From a virus: a DNA stretch of 20,964 nt. Shown here in pieces: positions 11,831 to 18,369 of this stretch. The position numbers and the translations under genes are program-made. Positions within the stretch are counted from its first letter, which is position 1, and every line of letters begins with the position of its first letter. The notes below the pieces were generated by a model. That model ran no database searches. It was not told where the DNA came from and was given only the letters and a program-made list of their open reading frames with translations. The DNA is taken from positions 1 to 20,964 of IMG/VR virus record IMGVR_UViG_3300015371_000221; one strand, given 5' to 3'.

Positions 11831-12069
11831 CACCCCATCGTCTTTCTCACGGCGTCCATGAGGTCTTCGTACCGCCAGAGGTCGCTTTCGCCGGGCGCGC
11901 GGAGGCGGGGCGGCGACCGGACGAGCCGGACCCGCTCTCCGCTCGCGGCCTCGAACGAGACTTTCCAGACGGTCTTGTCCTCCTCCGCGTACTTGAAGGC
12001 TTGAGCGACGGTCCGAAAGTACCGGAGGCCGGTTTCCTCGGAGCGAACCTGGACGCGTTCTTCACTCAT
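11830..12069 (-). CDS. 79-aa hypothetical protein
   Basis: ATG 12067-12069 lies inside the end of the upstream gene (8-nt overlap), and its stop abuts the next start. The product has an acidic N-terminus (MSEERVQVRSEETG). Aromatic helical segments (RYFRTVAQAFKYAEEDKTVW) and a strand pair around VSFEAASGERVRLV follow. It ends with LWRYEDLMDAVRKTMG. It has no cysteine. No family is recognised, but codon use fits the neighbours. Confidence 0.7.
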   Translation of the reverse strand: MSEERVQVRSEETGLRYFRTVAQAFKYAEEDKTVWKVSFEAASGERVRLVRSPPRLRAPGESDLWRYEDLMDAVRKTMG

Positions 12070-12310
12070 CGACGAGGTCCATTCGCTCGTACGCGTGACC
12101 GCCGCGGTGTTCGGCCGGGAGCGGGCAGCGGAAGAACGCCCCGCAGGCGGGCCCGCCCCTGTCGTCCTGGCCGTAGCTGATGCGGCCTTCCGCCCACGCG
12201 TGCCGGATGGAGATGGCGACGGGATCGACGAGCGACGCGTGCTCCACGTAGTCGCTCTCGACGAGCCCGAGCGCTTTGAGCGCCAGTAGCCGCGCGTCGT
12301 GGATCGTCAC
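12062..12310 (-). CDS. 82-aa protein with C-x5-C-x5-H-x3-H motif
   Basis: GTG 12308-12310 overlaps the stop of the 208-aa gene (GTGA); the longer frame upstream is read-through. The N-terminal 40 residues are helical (VTIHDARLLALKALGL, then VAISIRHAWAEG). The C-terminal part contains C56, C62, H68 and H72 in CGAFFRCPLPAEHRGGH. I recall this layout from small proteins of actinobacterial mobile elements, where it probably binds zinc. The function is unknown. Confidence 0.7.
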   Translation of the reverse strand: MTIHDARLLALKALGLVESDYVEHASLVDPVAISIRHAWAEGRISYGQDDRGGPACGAFFRCPLPAEHRGGHAYERMDLVDE

Positions 12311-12933
12311 TTCTTCCTCCGCGCCTTCGCCTTGCGCGTCTTCTCGCCGGACGTCCACGCGTCCACCACTTGCGAAAGGGTCGTGGGCTGCGCCTCGCCG
12401 GGCTTGGTCGCGGGCGTCTGTTCGCCGATGTGGTGGGCGAAGAACGCGTCACCCTGATTGAAGCGCAGCGGCCGGTCCGGAAAGATGTCTTCGAACGTCT
12501 TCGGGATCTCGTCCGCGCGCGCGGCGTCGTGAATGCGCATGCGGAACGAGAACAGCGAGTCCTCGCGCACGCCCTCGAACGGCACTTCCTTCGCCGTGTC
12601 GTTGCCCTTCAGGCGTTCCCGCTGCCCGTAGCCGTACACGCCGGCCGCGAACATCGCCGTGAAGGGTTTCTCCGCCGAGCCGAATCCGCTCCAGACGATC
12701 AGGTACACGCCCTGTTGCGGGCCGCGGAAGGCGTAGATTTCCACGTCCTTGTAGCGGAGGCTTCCCGAGTTCACGGTGAGGAGCGGGAAGACGCCATCGC
12801 CCTCCGCCTTCTCGAACACCTGGATCCAGTTCTTGCGGACGCTGACGACGACACCCTGGGGCGAGACGAAGACACCGTGGGTCGGCTCCTTCTTCTCGTT
12901 CCAGGCGATCGTGTCCCAATTCGATAGCGCCAT
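12307..12933 (-). CDS. 208-aa conserved-looking phage hypothetical protein
   Basis: GGAGGTGCC precedes ATG 12931-12933, fixing the start of this first gene of a leftward operon. The N-terminal 100 residues alternate short strands: NWDTIAWNEKKEP, THGVFVSPQGVVVSVRKNW, then LRYKDVEIYAFRGPQQG and VYLIVWSG. This suggests a beta-sandwich or barrel. A helical, charged middle and a Lys/Arg-rich tail (KARRKK) follow. The NWDT opening and RGPQxGVYLIVWSG phrase recall unnamed metagenomic phage proteins, but I cannot name a family. It lacks a signal peptide. Confidence 0.75.
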   Translation of the reverse strand: MALSNWDTIAWNEKKEPTHGVFVSPQGVVVSVRKNWIQVFEKAEGDGVFPLLTVNSGSLRYKDVEIYAFRGPQQGVYLIVWSGFGSAEKPFTAMFAAGVYGYGQRERLKGNDTAKEVPFEGVREDSLFSFRMRIHDAARADEIPKTFEDIFPDRPLRFNQGDAFFAHHIGEQTPATKPGEAQPTTLSQVVDAWTSGEKTRKAKARRKK

Positions 12934-13070
12934 GGCACCTCCGGCGGTAGTCCCGGCGGGCCGGTAACGGCGACCCCGCCGCTATCGGCGCGTGATTCTC
13001 AATTCGCCCCGCGCCGCCCCTGATGGCCGACCCGCCGGAATGGGCCCAGCTTACACCTACGTTCACGGAT

Positions 13071-13081
13071 AGTCACTGACG
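13071..13081. promoter_or_regulatory. Operator-like palindrome, site 4 (10/11 match)
   Basis: AGTCACTGACG differs from the consensus at the first base. It lies 138 bp upstream of the leftward ATG 12933 and directly left of a TTGACA box at 13091-13096. Site 5 lies 55 bp away, so this pair could support looping or cooperative binding. Confidence 0.7.
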
Positions 13082-13125
13082 TTTAGCGTCTTGACAGTGG
13101 GCGCAAGCTCGCTCTGTGGGTGCTT

Positions 13126-13136
13126 CGTCACTGACG
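13126..13136. promoter_or_regulatory. Operator-like palindrome, site 5 (exact)
   Basis: This is an exact CGTCACTGACG, centre to centre 55 bp from site 4, flanking the same TTGACA box. It stands at the left border of the hairpin-rich region upstream of the terminase operon. Confidence 0.75.
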
Positions 13137-13644
13137 CTTCGGGCGCGTCGCGCGTTGTACCTGCTCTGCCGTTTCTCCGGGCACCGTCTTCATCTCTGCC
13201 GCTGGTGCGAACCCATCCGGCATTCGAGCGGCCGGATGTACCGCTTCCGGAGATGGGGCGCCTAGCGGTTCATCCCTTGGAAGGGCCCTTACCGCAGTTC
13301 GCGCGGACGCGGGGCGGCGCCGCCCGGTCCCTTCAACAAGGACGAACCGTTGGCGAGAGGACAGCAGGACCGCACCGGGAGGGTGTCCCGGCACATGGCG
13401 ACGACGTGAAACCCACTCGTCGCGTCGCCGCGCGATCTCGTAGCCCTGACCGGCTGGTAAGGCCCCTTCGAGGGGGTGAGCGCCCAGTTCTGGTACGGCT
13501 GGGGGGAATGTCGAAGCCAAGCCGATGCCCGAGAGCGCCGCGAACAAGGTGGGATACCAGAGGGCTCATAACCCAACCTGGCCCGTGTGTCCTGTGGTGG
13601 TCCACGGTGCGGTCCCGAACGGTCGGCATGGGCATGGACCTACC

Positions 13645-13794
13645 GTGGAGCTAGCCCCTCCGCCGCTCATCCTCTCGGACCGTTGGGACCAGGACGCGGG
13701 GCGGCCTCCGCTCTGTCCTCAGTGCGAGAAGCCGCTCACGTCGTTTCGCAAGGGCCGTTGGATCTGTCGGAAGTGCGGCTACGTGTGGCCCTGA
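13645..13794 (+). CDS. 49-aa zinc-ribbon protein upstream of TerL
   Basis: The C-terminal half is a clear four-cysteine ribbon: LCPQCEKPL and WICRKCGYVW. The start is uncertain. GTG 13645 gives 49 residues with a Pro-rich N-terminus, whereas ATG 13525 would add 40 residues of low quality spanning a hairpin. No start has a good ribosome-binding site. The stop lies inside the TerL gene, 7 nt past its first codon, so the two are translationally coupled. Small zinc-binding proteins next to terminases can be nuclease cofactors, such as HNH proteins, but no HNH motif is visible here. Confidence 0.6.
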   Translation: MELAPPPLILSDRWDQDAGRPPLCPQCEKPLTSFRKGRWICRKCGYVWP

Positions 13795-15455
13795 GTGATC
13801 CCCTTGTTGACTCCGACTGGCGGAGTCTTCCCGACCAGGCCAAGCTCGCGCTGCTCGCCAAGCTGCGCAAGGTCGCGCCGCTCCCCGGCGCCGCCGCCAT
13901 CCTCCGCCGTGATGATCCCGTCGAGTTCTTCCGCGATGTCCTCGGGTGGGAACCGAGCGAGGCCGCGCTGCGCCACGGCTACACGGATCCCATCACGCCG
14001 GACCAGCGGCTCGTCGTCGAGTCCGTGCGCGACAACCGGCGCACCGCGGTACCCGCCGGCCACGGCGTAGGCAAGACGTTCCTCGTCGCCGGCACGGCGC
14101 TGTGGTTCCTGCTCTCCCAGGAAGACTCCATCGTTCTCACCACAGCTCCCACGTGGAATCAGGTGGAGTCGATCATGTGGCGCGAGATCCATCGCGCCCA
14201 CCGCCGCGCCAAGCTGCCGCTCCCCGGCACGCTGAATCAGACCGAGCTACGGCTGAACGAACGATGGTTCGCGCTCGGCCTGTCCACGGACGACTCGTCA
14301 CGCTTCCAGGGGTACCACGGCCGGCGCATGCTCGTGATCCTCGACGAAGCCACGGGCGTACGTCCGGAGATTTGGGAGGCGATCGAGGGCGTGACCGTCC
14401 GGCCGGACGATCGCATCATCGCGATCGGGAACCCCACGGATCCCGTCTCGGACTTCAAGGCCGCGTGCGACTCCGGCCTGTGGAACGTGATCCGGCTCGA
14501 CTGCCGCCAGCATCCCAACGTCGTCCAGAACGATCCGGAGATCATCCCGGGCGCGGTCACGCGGGAGTGGGTGCAGGAACGCGAGATCGAATACGGCGGC
14601 GAGAACTCTCCGCTCTTCCAGGCGCGCGTCGCCGGCATCTGGCCGGATCAGTCCTCGAACAGCCTCATCTCGCTCGCGTGGGTGGCGCAGGCGCAGACGC
14701 GCCGCGTTCCGGATCCGCCGGACCGCCGCGGGGTCGCGCTCGGGCTCGACGTCGCGGGCACGGGCGATGATCTGACCGTGCTGTCGAAGGTGGAAAACTC
14801 GAGGTGGGACGTCGCGCATTGGCACACGGGCAAGGACGTGATGGAAGGTGTCGGCGCCGTGCGGCGCGTGGCGATCGAGACGGGGGCCCGCATCCTCGTC
14901 GTGGATGACACGGGCATCGGCCAGGGGCTTTCCGCGCGCATCCGGCAGATGCAGCGCGAGGGGCAGTTCCCGACCGGGTGCCGGATCGTCGCCGTCAACT
15001 TCGGCGCGAGCGCGTGGCGCGAGGACTTGTACCGGCACACGAAGGACGAGATGTACTGGTACGCGCGGGAGCGGCTCCGGCTCCAGGAATTGACGCTACC
15101 CACGGACCGCGAGCTACTCCGATTGGGCCTCCCCCGGGGCTCGTCCGTGGTATCTCAACTGACCGCGCCGATTTACATGCAAACAGCAACGGGCAAGATC
15201 AACGTCCTGGACAAGCGCGACGGCAGGGAGGACACGAAGACGCTCCCGACGAAGAGTCCGGACTTCGCGCACTCGTGGATCCTGGCGTGTTGGGCCTGGC
15301 AGTTCCTCCGGTCCGACAAGCGGGAGGAGCCCGCGAAGACGACGCAGGAGATCCGCTCCAGGGAGTTCCACGGTGACGTCGCCAAGCGGCTCAAGGAACT
15401 GGCGAAGTTCGGCGCCCGGCGGGAGCGGCGCCTCAAGAAAGCGAGGATGTGGTGA
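13785..15455 (+). CDS. terL: Terminase large subunit (TerL), packaging ATPase-nuclease
   Basis: The start is GTG 13785, with GGAAG upstream and a 10-nt overlap with the zinc-ribbon gene; upstream codons in this frame are read-through. The product has 556 residues. The ATPase domain has Walker A AGHGVGKT (91-98), Walker B MLVILDEAT (182-190) and IGNPT (214-218), a motif-III-like coupling segment. The RNase H-like nuclease domain shows LGLDVAGTGDDLTVL (D322), ILVVDD (D374, D375) and SPDFAHSW (D493), the acidic metal-binding residues. The C-terminus is very basic. TerL powers DNA translocation into the procapsid through the portal and cuts the concatemer. All key residues are present; this is the firmest call in the window. 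Confidence 0.97.
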   Translation: MALSDPLVDSDWRSLPDQAKLALLAKLRKVAPLPGAAAILRRDDPVEFFRDVLGWEPSEAALRHGYTDPITPDQRLVVESVRDNRRTAVPAGHGVGKTFLVAGTALWFLLSQEDSIVLTTAPTWNQVESIMWREIHRAHRRAKLPLPGTLNQTELRLNERWFALGLSTDDSSRFQGYHGRRMLVILDEATGVRPEIWEAIEGVTVRPDDRIIAIGNPTDPVSDFKAACDSGLWNVIRLDCRQHPNVVQNDPEIIPGAVTREWVQEREIEYGGENSPLFQARVAGIWPDQSSNSLISLAWVAQAQTRRVPDPPDRRGVALGLDVAGTGDDLTVLSKVENSRWDVAHWHTGKDVMEGVGAVRRVAIETGARILVVDDTGIGQGLSARIRQMQREGQFPTGCRIVAVNFGASAWREDLYRHTKDEMYWYARERLRLQELTLPTDRELLRLGLPRGSSVVSQLTAPIYMQTATGKINVLDKRDGREDTKTLPTKSPDFAHSWILACWAWQFLRSDKREEPAKTTQEIRSREFHGDVAKRLKELAKFGARRERRLKKARMW

Positions 15456-15457
15456 GG

Positions 15458-15556
15458 CTAGCTCGGCTGGGAGATCAGGAACGCGAACAGCAGGAACAGC
15501 AGGATCGCGTAAAAGCCCCAGGGCTGCGTGGACGCCCAACGGCGTACATTGCTCAT
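15458..15556 (-). CDS. 32-aa single-pass membrane peptide
   Basis: ATG 15554-15556 starts a peptide with a basic N-terminus (MSNVRRWASTQPWG). A single hydrophobic span follows (FYAILLFLLFAFLI) before a TAG two bases from the TerL stop on the opposite strand. A start five codons earlier (15571) is possible. TTGACT (15586-15591) and a weak CACATT box (15563-15568), spaced by 17 bp, would place the transcript start at the ATG, again leaderless. Holin-like or other membrane roles are possible; the sequence alone cannot tell. The frame is short, so confidence is limited. Confidence 0.5.
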   Translation of the reverse strand: MSNVRRWASTQPWGFYAILLFLLFAFLISQPS

Positions 15557-15565
15557 CCATCCAAT

Positions 15566-15697
15566 GTGCATGTTGCGCGGGGAAAAGTCAACGATTGCCT
15601 GTGTAACTGCCACGATTCCGCCTACAGGAAGGTGTTCCGCGTCCGTGAGCACCGGACCAACGTCGGCTGTCAGCGGGCCCTCGTGCGCGAGGCGTGA
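15566..15697 (+). CDS. 43-aa cysteine-containing small protein, start uncertain
   Basis: The 3' end is supported by TGATG overlap with the next gene. The segment NDCLCNCHDS followed by VREHRTNVGCQ gives C-x-C-x-CH and a later C, a possible zinc knuckle. GTG 15566 is the most economical start; a GTG at 15449 would extend the frame through sequence that looks non-coding and opposes the membrane peptide gene. No ribosome-binding site is clear. The tail is basic. No family is recognised. Confidence 0.45.
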   Translation: MHVARGKVNDCLCNCHDSAYRKVFRVREHRTNVGCQRALVREA

Positions 15698-16026
15698 TGG
15701 ATCGGTCGCTGGAGCACGCGCGCATGCTGGTGACGCTCCAGAACTGGACGACGGACGCCCGTATCCTTGCCGCCGCTCTCCGGGAGGGGCTCGCCAGCGA
15801 AGCCGGCCTCCTGGCCCTCGGCCACGCGGCGGAGCATATGGACGAGCGGATGGTGGCGGCGGCGCTGTACCTGTTCATGAAAGACAAGAAGGTTCGCGGC
15901 GAGGTCGTGAAGCACGTCCAGGGGGAGCTTGGTCCGTCAACGACGTACCGTCACGCGGCTAAGTCGGTGCGTCAATTGAGGGACTATATTCTGCTTGAAT
16001 ATTTTCGGACGGAGGGGATACAGTAA
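15697..16026 (+). CDS. 109-aa helical hypothetical protein
   Basis: ATG 15697 overlaps the previous stop (TGATG) and has GAGG 5 nt upstream; a GTG one codon earlier is an alternative. The product is nearly all helix: LEHARMLVTLQNW, ARILAAALREGLASEAG, HMDERMVAAALYLFMKDKKV and RQLRDYILLEYF. It has no cysteine or membrane span, although ALYLF is hydrophobic. The helical repeat-like layout suggests a bundle. The next gene starts 25 nt on, after operator site 6. No family is recognised. Confidence 0.75.
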   Translation: MDRSLEHARMLVTLQNWTTDARILAAALREGLASEAGLLALGHAAEHMDERMVAAALYLFMKDKKVRGEVVKHVQGELGPSTTYRHAAKSVRQLRDYILLEYFRTEGIQ

Positions 16027-16027
16027 G

Positions 16028-16038
16028 CGTCACTGACG
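16028..16038. promoter_or_regulatory. Operator-like palindrome, site 6 (exact)
   Basis: This is an exact CGTCACTGACG filling the 24-bp gap between a stop codon and the next gene, directly before the ribosome-binding site ACGGAGG (16039-16045). GATACAGT just upstream could be a -10 box. Binding here would block transcription starts or elongation at this internal boundary. Confidence 0.75.
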
Positions 16039-16050
16039 ACGGAGGCCCCC

Positions 16051-16572
16051 ATGGCGACCAAGCGCGACCTGGCCCGGTTCGCGGCGGAGATGGAAAAGGC
16101 CCGGCCCTCGTGGGCCCGCGGCGAGTGGGACAACGAGCCGGACCGGGTCGAGTGGGCGGACGAGAAGACGGGCCTCCCGTGCCTCGTCGTTCGAGGGCCC
16201 CTCGGCGCCCTTTGCGGGTACGTCGGTGTTCCGAAGGGGCACCCTCTGTACCGCGTCAAGAGGGAAGCGCTGCCCAACCTGGACGTCCACGGCGGGATCA
16301 ACTATGCGAAGCGGGGTGTCTTCGTGATCTGCCACGCGAAGCGGAACGATCCGCGGTGGTGGCTCGGTTTCGACTGCGGGCACATGCAGGACTTGGTTCC
16401 GGGGTTCGAGCCCATCATGAAGCGCGTGGACGCGGAGATGGAGGCGAAGGGGATTGGGCCGGCCAGGTTCGGTCCGGATCTCGCCGGCATGTTCGGGCGC
16501 CACTACTGCTCCGTGGACTTCGTCAAGGCGGAGTGTCGGCAGCTAGCCGCGCAGCTTGCCGCGATGAAGTGA
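16051..16572 (+). CDS. 173-aa conserved phage hypothetical (HGG-x2-YA family)
   Basis: GGAGGCCCCC precedes the ATG. The product carries a pattern I recognise from many phages and actinobacterial elements: WDNEPDRVEW, TGLPCLVVRGPLGALCGYVG, LDVHGGINYA (77-86), ICHAK, WWLGFDCGHMQDL and a tail AECRQLAAQL. The function is not known. Conserved His, Cys and acidic residues hint at a metal site or enzyme. It opens a tightly overlapping set of six genes that runs to 18353. The family is firm; the role is unknown. Confidence 0.85.
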   Translation: MATKRDLARFAAEMEKARPSWARGEWDNEPDRVEWADEKTGLPCLVVRGPLGALCGYVGVPKGHPLYRVKREALPNLDVHGGINYAKRGVFVICHAKRNDPRWWLGFDCGHMQDLVPGFEPIMKRVDAEMEAKGIGPARFGPDLAGMFGRHYCSVDFVKAECRQLAAQLAAMK

Positions 16573-16847
16573 GGATCGCCGATGCCCACTGGACGCCGGC
16601 CCGCAACGTCCTCGAAATCGAGTGCGACTGCGGGAAAACGTTCGAGCACCCCGCCGACCGCGCCGCCGTCCGATGCCCGCACTGTGGCCGATGGCGGAAC
16701 CTCTTCAAGCTCCGGTGGGAAGAACTCCGAAGGATGGACGTCCGAGCGCGACGTGGAGTTCCGGGAGTGGCTCAAGGGCCGGCCGGCGGTGATCCGGGCG
16801 GCGGCGACCGCGTACCCGCCCAACGTGTGCTACCGGGCGAAGAGTAA
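16569..16847 (+). CDS. 92-aa zinc-ribbon protein with aberrant C-terminus
   Basis: GTG 16569 overlaps the upstream stop (GTGA). Residues 1-55 look real: MRIADAHWTPARNVLEIECD, then CGKTFEH and CPHCGRW, a C19, C21, C36, C39 ribbon. After about residue 55 the frame gives a low-quality Gly/Pro/Arg sequence, while the true-looking coding signal moves to another frame (the 111-aa gene). The natural protein may be about 55-60 aa, with its stop lost to a one-base change near 16731-16740. Phage relatives that I recall are about that size. Confidence 0.6.
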   Translation: MRIADAHWTPARNVLEIECDCGKTFEHPADRAAVRCPHCGRWRNLFKLRWEELRRMDVRARRGVPGVAQGPAGGDPGGGDRVPAQRVLPGEE

Positions 16848-17088
16848 CGCCGGCCACTACGTCATCATGGGGTACGCCGAGCCCGTGGGTGATGGTGAAG
16901 TGACGGTCCGGCTCCTGCACGGCAAGGACAGCTACGGCGCGGGGCATCAGGTGTTCGGTGTGTACGTCTCGGATCTCGTCCCGTGCGACTGCGGCAAATG
17001 GGACATGGCGAGCGCGGAGGACCTGGAGCGCTCGGTGGCGCGGGCCATCGCGATTCTCGTGGCTCCGAAGTCGGGGACGATCCATTGA
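16753..17088 (+). CDS. 111-aa hypothetical protein, start unresolved
   Basis: The frame carries a convincing protein from about SERDVEFREWLKG onward. It includes PAVIRAAATAYPPNVCY, GHYVIMGYAEP, EVTVRLLHGKDSYGAG, QVFGVY and LVPCDCGKWD (74-83), consistent with a strand-rich phage protein ending in a CxC. GTG 16753 is the nearest start; ATG 16582, with GAGGAT upstream, would add 57 Ser/Thr/Pro-rich residues that read the zinc-ribbon gene out of frame. A one-base change near 16738 would instead give a clean ATG at 16734. The stop overlaps the phosphoesterase start as TTGA. Confidence 0.65.
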   Translation: MEFREWLKGRPAVIRAAATAYPPNVCYRAKSNAGHYVIMGYAEPVGDGEVTVRLLHGKDSYGAGHQVFGVYVSDLVPCDCGKWDMASAEDLERSVARAIAILVAPKSGTIH

Positions 17089-17621
17089 TCTACGTGTGGT
17101 CGGACACGCACTTCAATCACCGCGGGATCATCCAGTATTGCGCACGCCCATATCCGGACGTGGACGCGATGAACCTGGGACTCATCGAGCGGTGGAACAG
17201 TGCCGTGAAGGACACGGACGACGTCTATCACCTGGGCGATTTCGGGTTCGGGAACGAGGCTCGCCTGGCCGTCATCTTCGCGGCGCTGCGCGGGCGCAAG
17301 CACCTTGTCGTCGGGAACCACGACGAGAAGAACCCGAAGGTGTTCAAGCTGGCCTGGGAGAGCACGGAGGATCTCGTGACGCTGCGCGAAGAGGGCGTCC
17401 GCGCCGTCGCCTGTCACTATCCGATGGAGACGTGGAAGAACGCGCACCGCGGGTACCTGATGCTGCACGGGCACTCCCACGGTTCGCTCAAGCGGAAGAT
17501 GGCCCACCGCTTCGACGTTGGCGTGGACGTAGAGCCGGTGCCGGTGAGTCTCCAGGCGCTCGCGGCGCGAGCCGCGGAGGAGCCGTTCGAGGTCACGGAC
17601 CATCACGGGCGGGAGATGTGA
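17085..17621 (+). CDS. Calcineurin-like metallophosphoesterase
   Basis: The start TTG 17085 overlaps the preceding TGA (TTGA); the longer frame upstream is read-through. The 178-residue product has all motifs: WSDTHFNH (D7, H9), LGDFGFG (D52), VGNHD (N78, H79), CHYP (H111) and HGHSHG (H128-H132). Length and motif spacing fit the short phage/bacterial phosphoesterase group often annotated as phosphohydrolases. No signal peptide is seen. Substrates in this group vary (cyclic or dinucleotides, phosphodiesters), so none can be named. It is coupled to an 88-aa gene and a SLOG-like gene. Confidence 0.9.
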   Translation: MIYVWSDTHFNHRGIIQYCARPYPDVDAMNLGLIERWNSAVKDTDDVYHLGDFGFGNEARLAVIFAALRGRKHLVVGNHDEKNPKVFKLAWESTEDLVTLREEGVRAVACHYPMETWKNAHRGYLMLHGHSHGSLKRKMAHRFDVGVDVEPVPVSLQALAARAAEEPFEVTDHHGREM

Positions 17622-17884
17622 GGACAATCAATATCAAGGCGCTTGGCCGCGTGAATCGCTTCGACCGTACGATGGAGCGCTTCGTGGCCTTCATCGAGCA
17701 CTTCGGGATCATCGGTGGCGGTGGGTGGAATTCGAAGAAGCAGACCGCGACGTTCTACATGGATCTGCACAAGCCCGGCTGTTGCGCCAAGATGCCCACG
17801 CTCTCGCGACTGACGCCGGATATCCGCGCCAAGATTGATGGATGGCTGGTCGGGCGGGGCCTGTCGGTGCGGTGGTCCCGCTGA
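17618..17884 (+). CDS. 88-aa hypothetical protein
   Basis: GTG 17618 overlaps the phosphoesterase stop (GTGA). The product begins VRTINIKALGRVNRFDRTMER and has a helix FVAFIEHFGI. A glycine-rich turn (IGGGGW) follows, then a strand KKQTATFYMDLHKPGCCAKM and a C-terminal helix (TPDIRAKIDGWLVGRG). A CC pair is present but no full zinc site. The position between two putative nucleotide-handling genes suggests a related role, by context only. No family is recognised. Confidence 0.75.
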   Translation: MRTINIKALGRVNRFDRTMERFVAFIEHFGIIGGGGWNSKKQTATFYMDLHKPGCCAKMPTLSRLTPDIRAKIDGWLVGRGLSVRWSR

Positions 17885-17885
17885 C

Positions 17886-18353
17886 ATGCGTAGCCTGACG
17901 ATCGTCTCTGGCGGGCAGACGGGCGCGGACCGCGGCGCGCTCGACGCGGCGATTGAGCTTGGCCTTTCCGTGGACGGCTGGTGCCCGCGCGGCCGTCGCG
18001 CGGAGGACGGGCCCGTGCCGGCGGAGTACCCGATGCGGGAGACGCCGTCGAATCGGTACGCGGAGCGGACGACGTGGAACGTGCGCGACTCGGACGCGAC
18101 GCTGATCCTTCACGCCGGGAAGACGGGTCCGGGCACGGCGCTGACGGTCCGCCTGGCCGGCCGGCTCTCGCGCGCGTACCTCGTCGTGGACGTGCGCGAG
18201 CCCGAAGCGAAGAGGACCGTGAAGGCGTGGATCGAGGGGCAGAAGATCGGCCGGCTCAACGTCGCCGGCCCGCGGGAGAGCGGCTCGCCCGGGTTGCAGG
18301 ATGCGGTCAAGCGGTTCCTCGTGAGCGTCCTCGGCGGGATCGTAACCCGGTAG
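17886..18353 (+). CDS. SLOG-type putative molybdenum carrier (MoCo_carrier) protein
   Basis: ATG 17886 lies one base after the previous stop. Near the N-terminus, IVSGGQTGADRGALDAAI (6-23) is the nucleotide-binding loop of the putative molybdenum carrier family (MoCo_carrier, Rossmann-like SLOG superfamily). GWCPRGRRAEDG and YPMRETPSNRY, then RTTWNVRDSDATLIL and GPGTALTV, are the following conserved segments. The 155-residue length is typical. Despite the family name, SLOG proteins are more often tied to nucleotide ligands, including in conflict systems. The true role in phages is unknown. A nucleotide-sensing or processing role beside the phosphoesterase is an inference. Confidence 0.88.
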   Translation: MRSLTIVSGGQTGADRGALDAAIELGLSVDGWCPRGRRAEDGPVPAEYPMRETPSNRYAERTTWNVRDSDATLILHAGKTGPGTALTVRLAGRLSRAYLVVDVREPEAKRTVKAWIEGQKIGRLNVAGPRESGSPGLQDAVKRFLVSVLGGIVTR

Positions 18354-18369
18354 AAAATCCCGAATTACC

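Larger units (their letters stand above)
12934..13644. other. 711-bp gene-free region dense in inverted repeats
   Basis: No frame here has the codon pattern or ribosome-binding site of a real gene; long frames give low-complexity Arg/Pro/Ala products. It holds operator sites 4 and 5 with a consensus TTGACA between them (13091-13096). It also has inverted repeats CATCCGG/CCGGATG (13214-13238), AAGGGCCCTT (13281-13290), a 14-bp palindrome (13312-13325), CCGGGA/TCCCGG (13375-13391), CCCCT/AGGGG (13463-13475) and a compound hairpin with loop CTCATAA (13557-13581). A 14-nt arm at 13280-13293 is inverted at 13456-13469 with one mismatch. It may be a structured RNA, a packaging site, or decayed coding DNA. 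Confidence 0.55.

Noticed and set aside
13128-13547. 139-aa minus-strand frame in the gene-free region
   Set aside because: It has no ribosome-binding site, low-complexity Arg/Pro/Ala content, crosses several hairpins and ends beside an operator site.
13500-13590. Possible tRNA-Met: loop CTCATAA flanked by GGG and CCC
   Set aside because: Only three base pairs close the loop as an anticodon stem, and I could not find matching D arm, T arm and acceptor stem. It was kept only as a hairpin.
13946-14770. 274-aa plus-strand frame inside TerL
   Set aside because: It is an out-of-frame shadow of the TerL gene with a strongly Arg/Pro/His-biased product.
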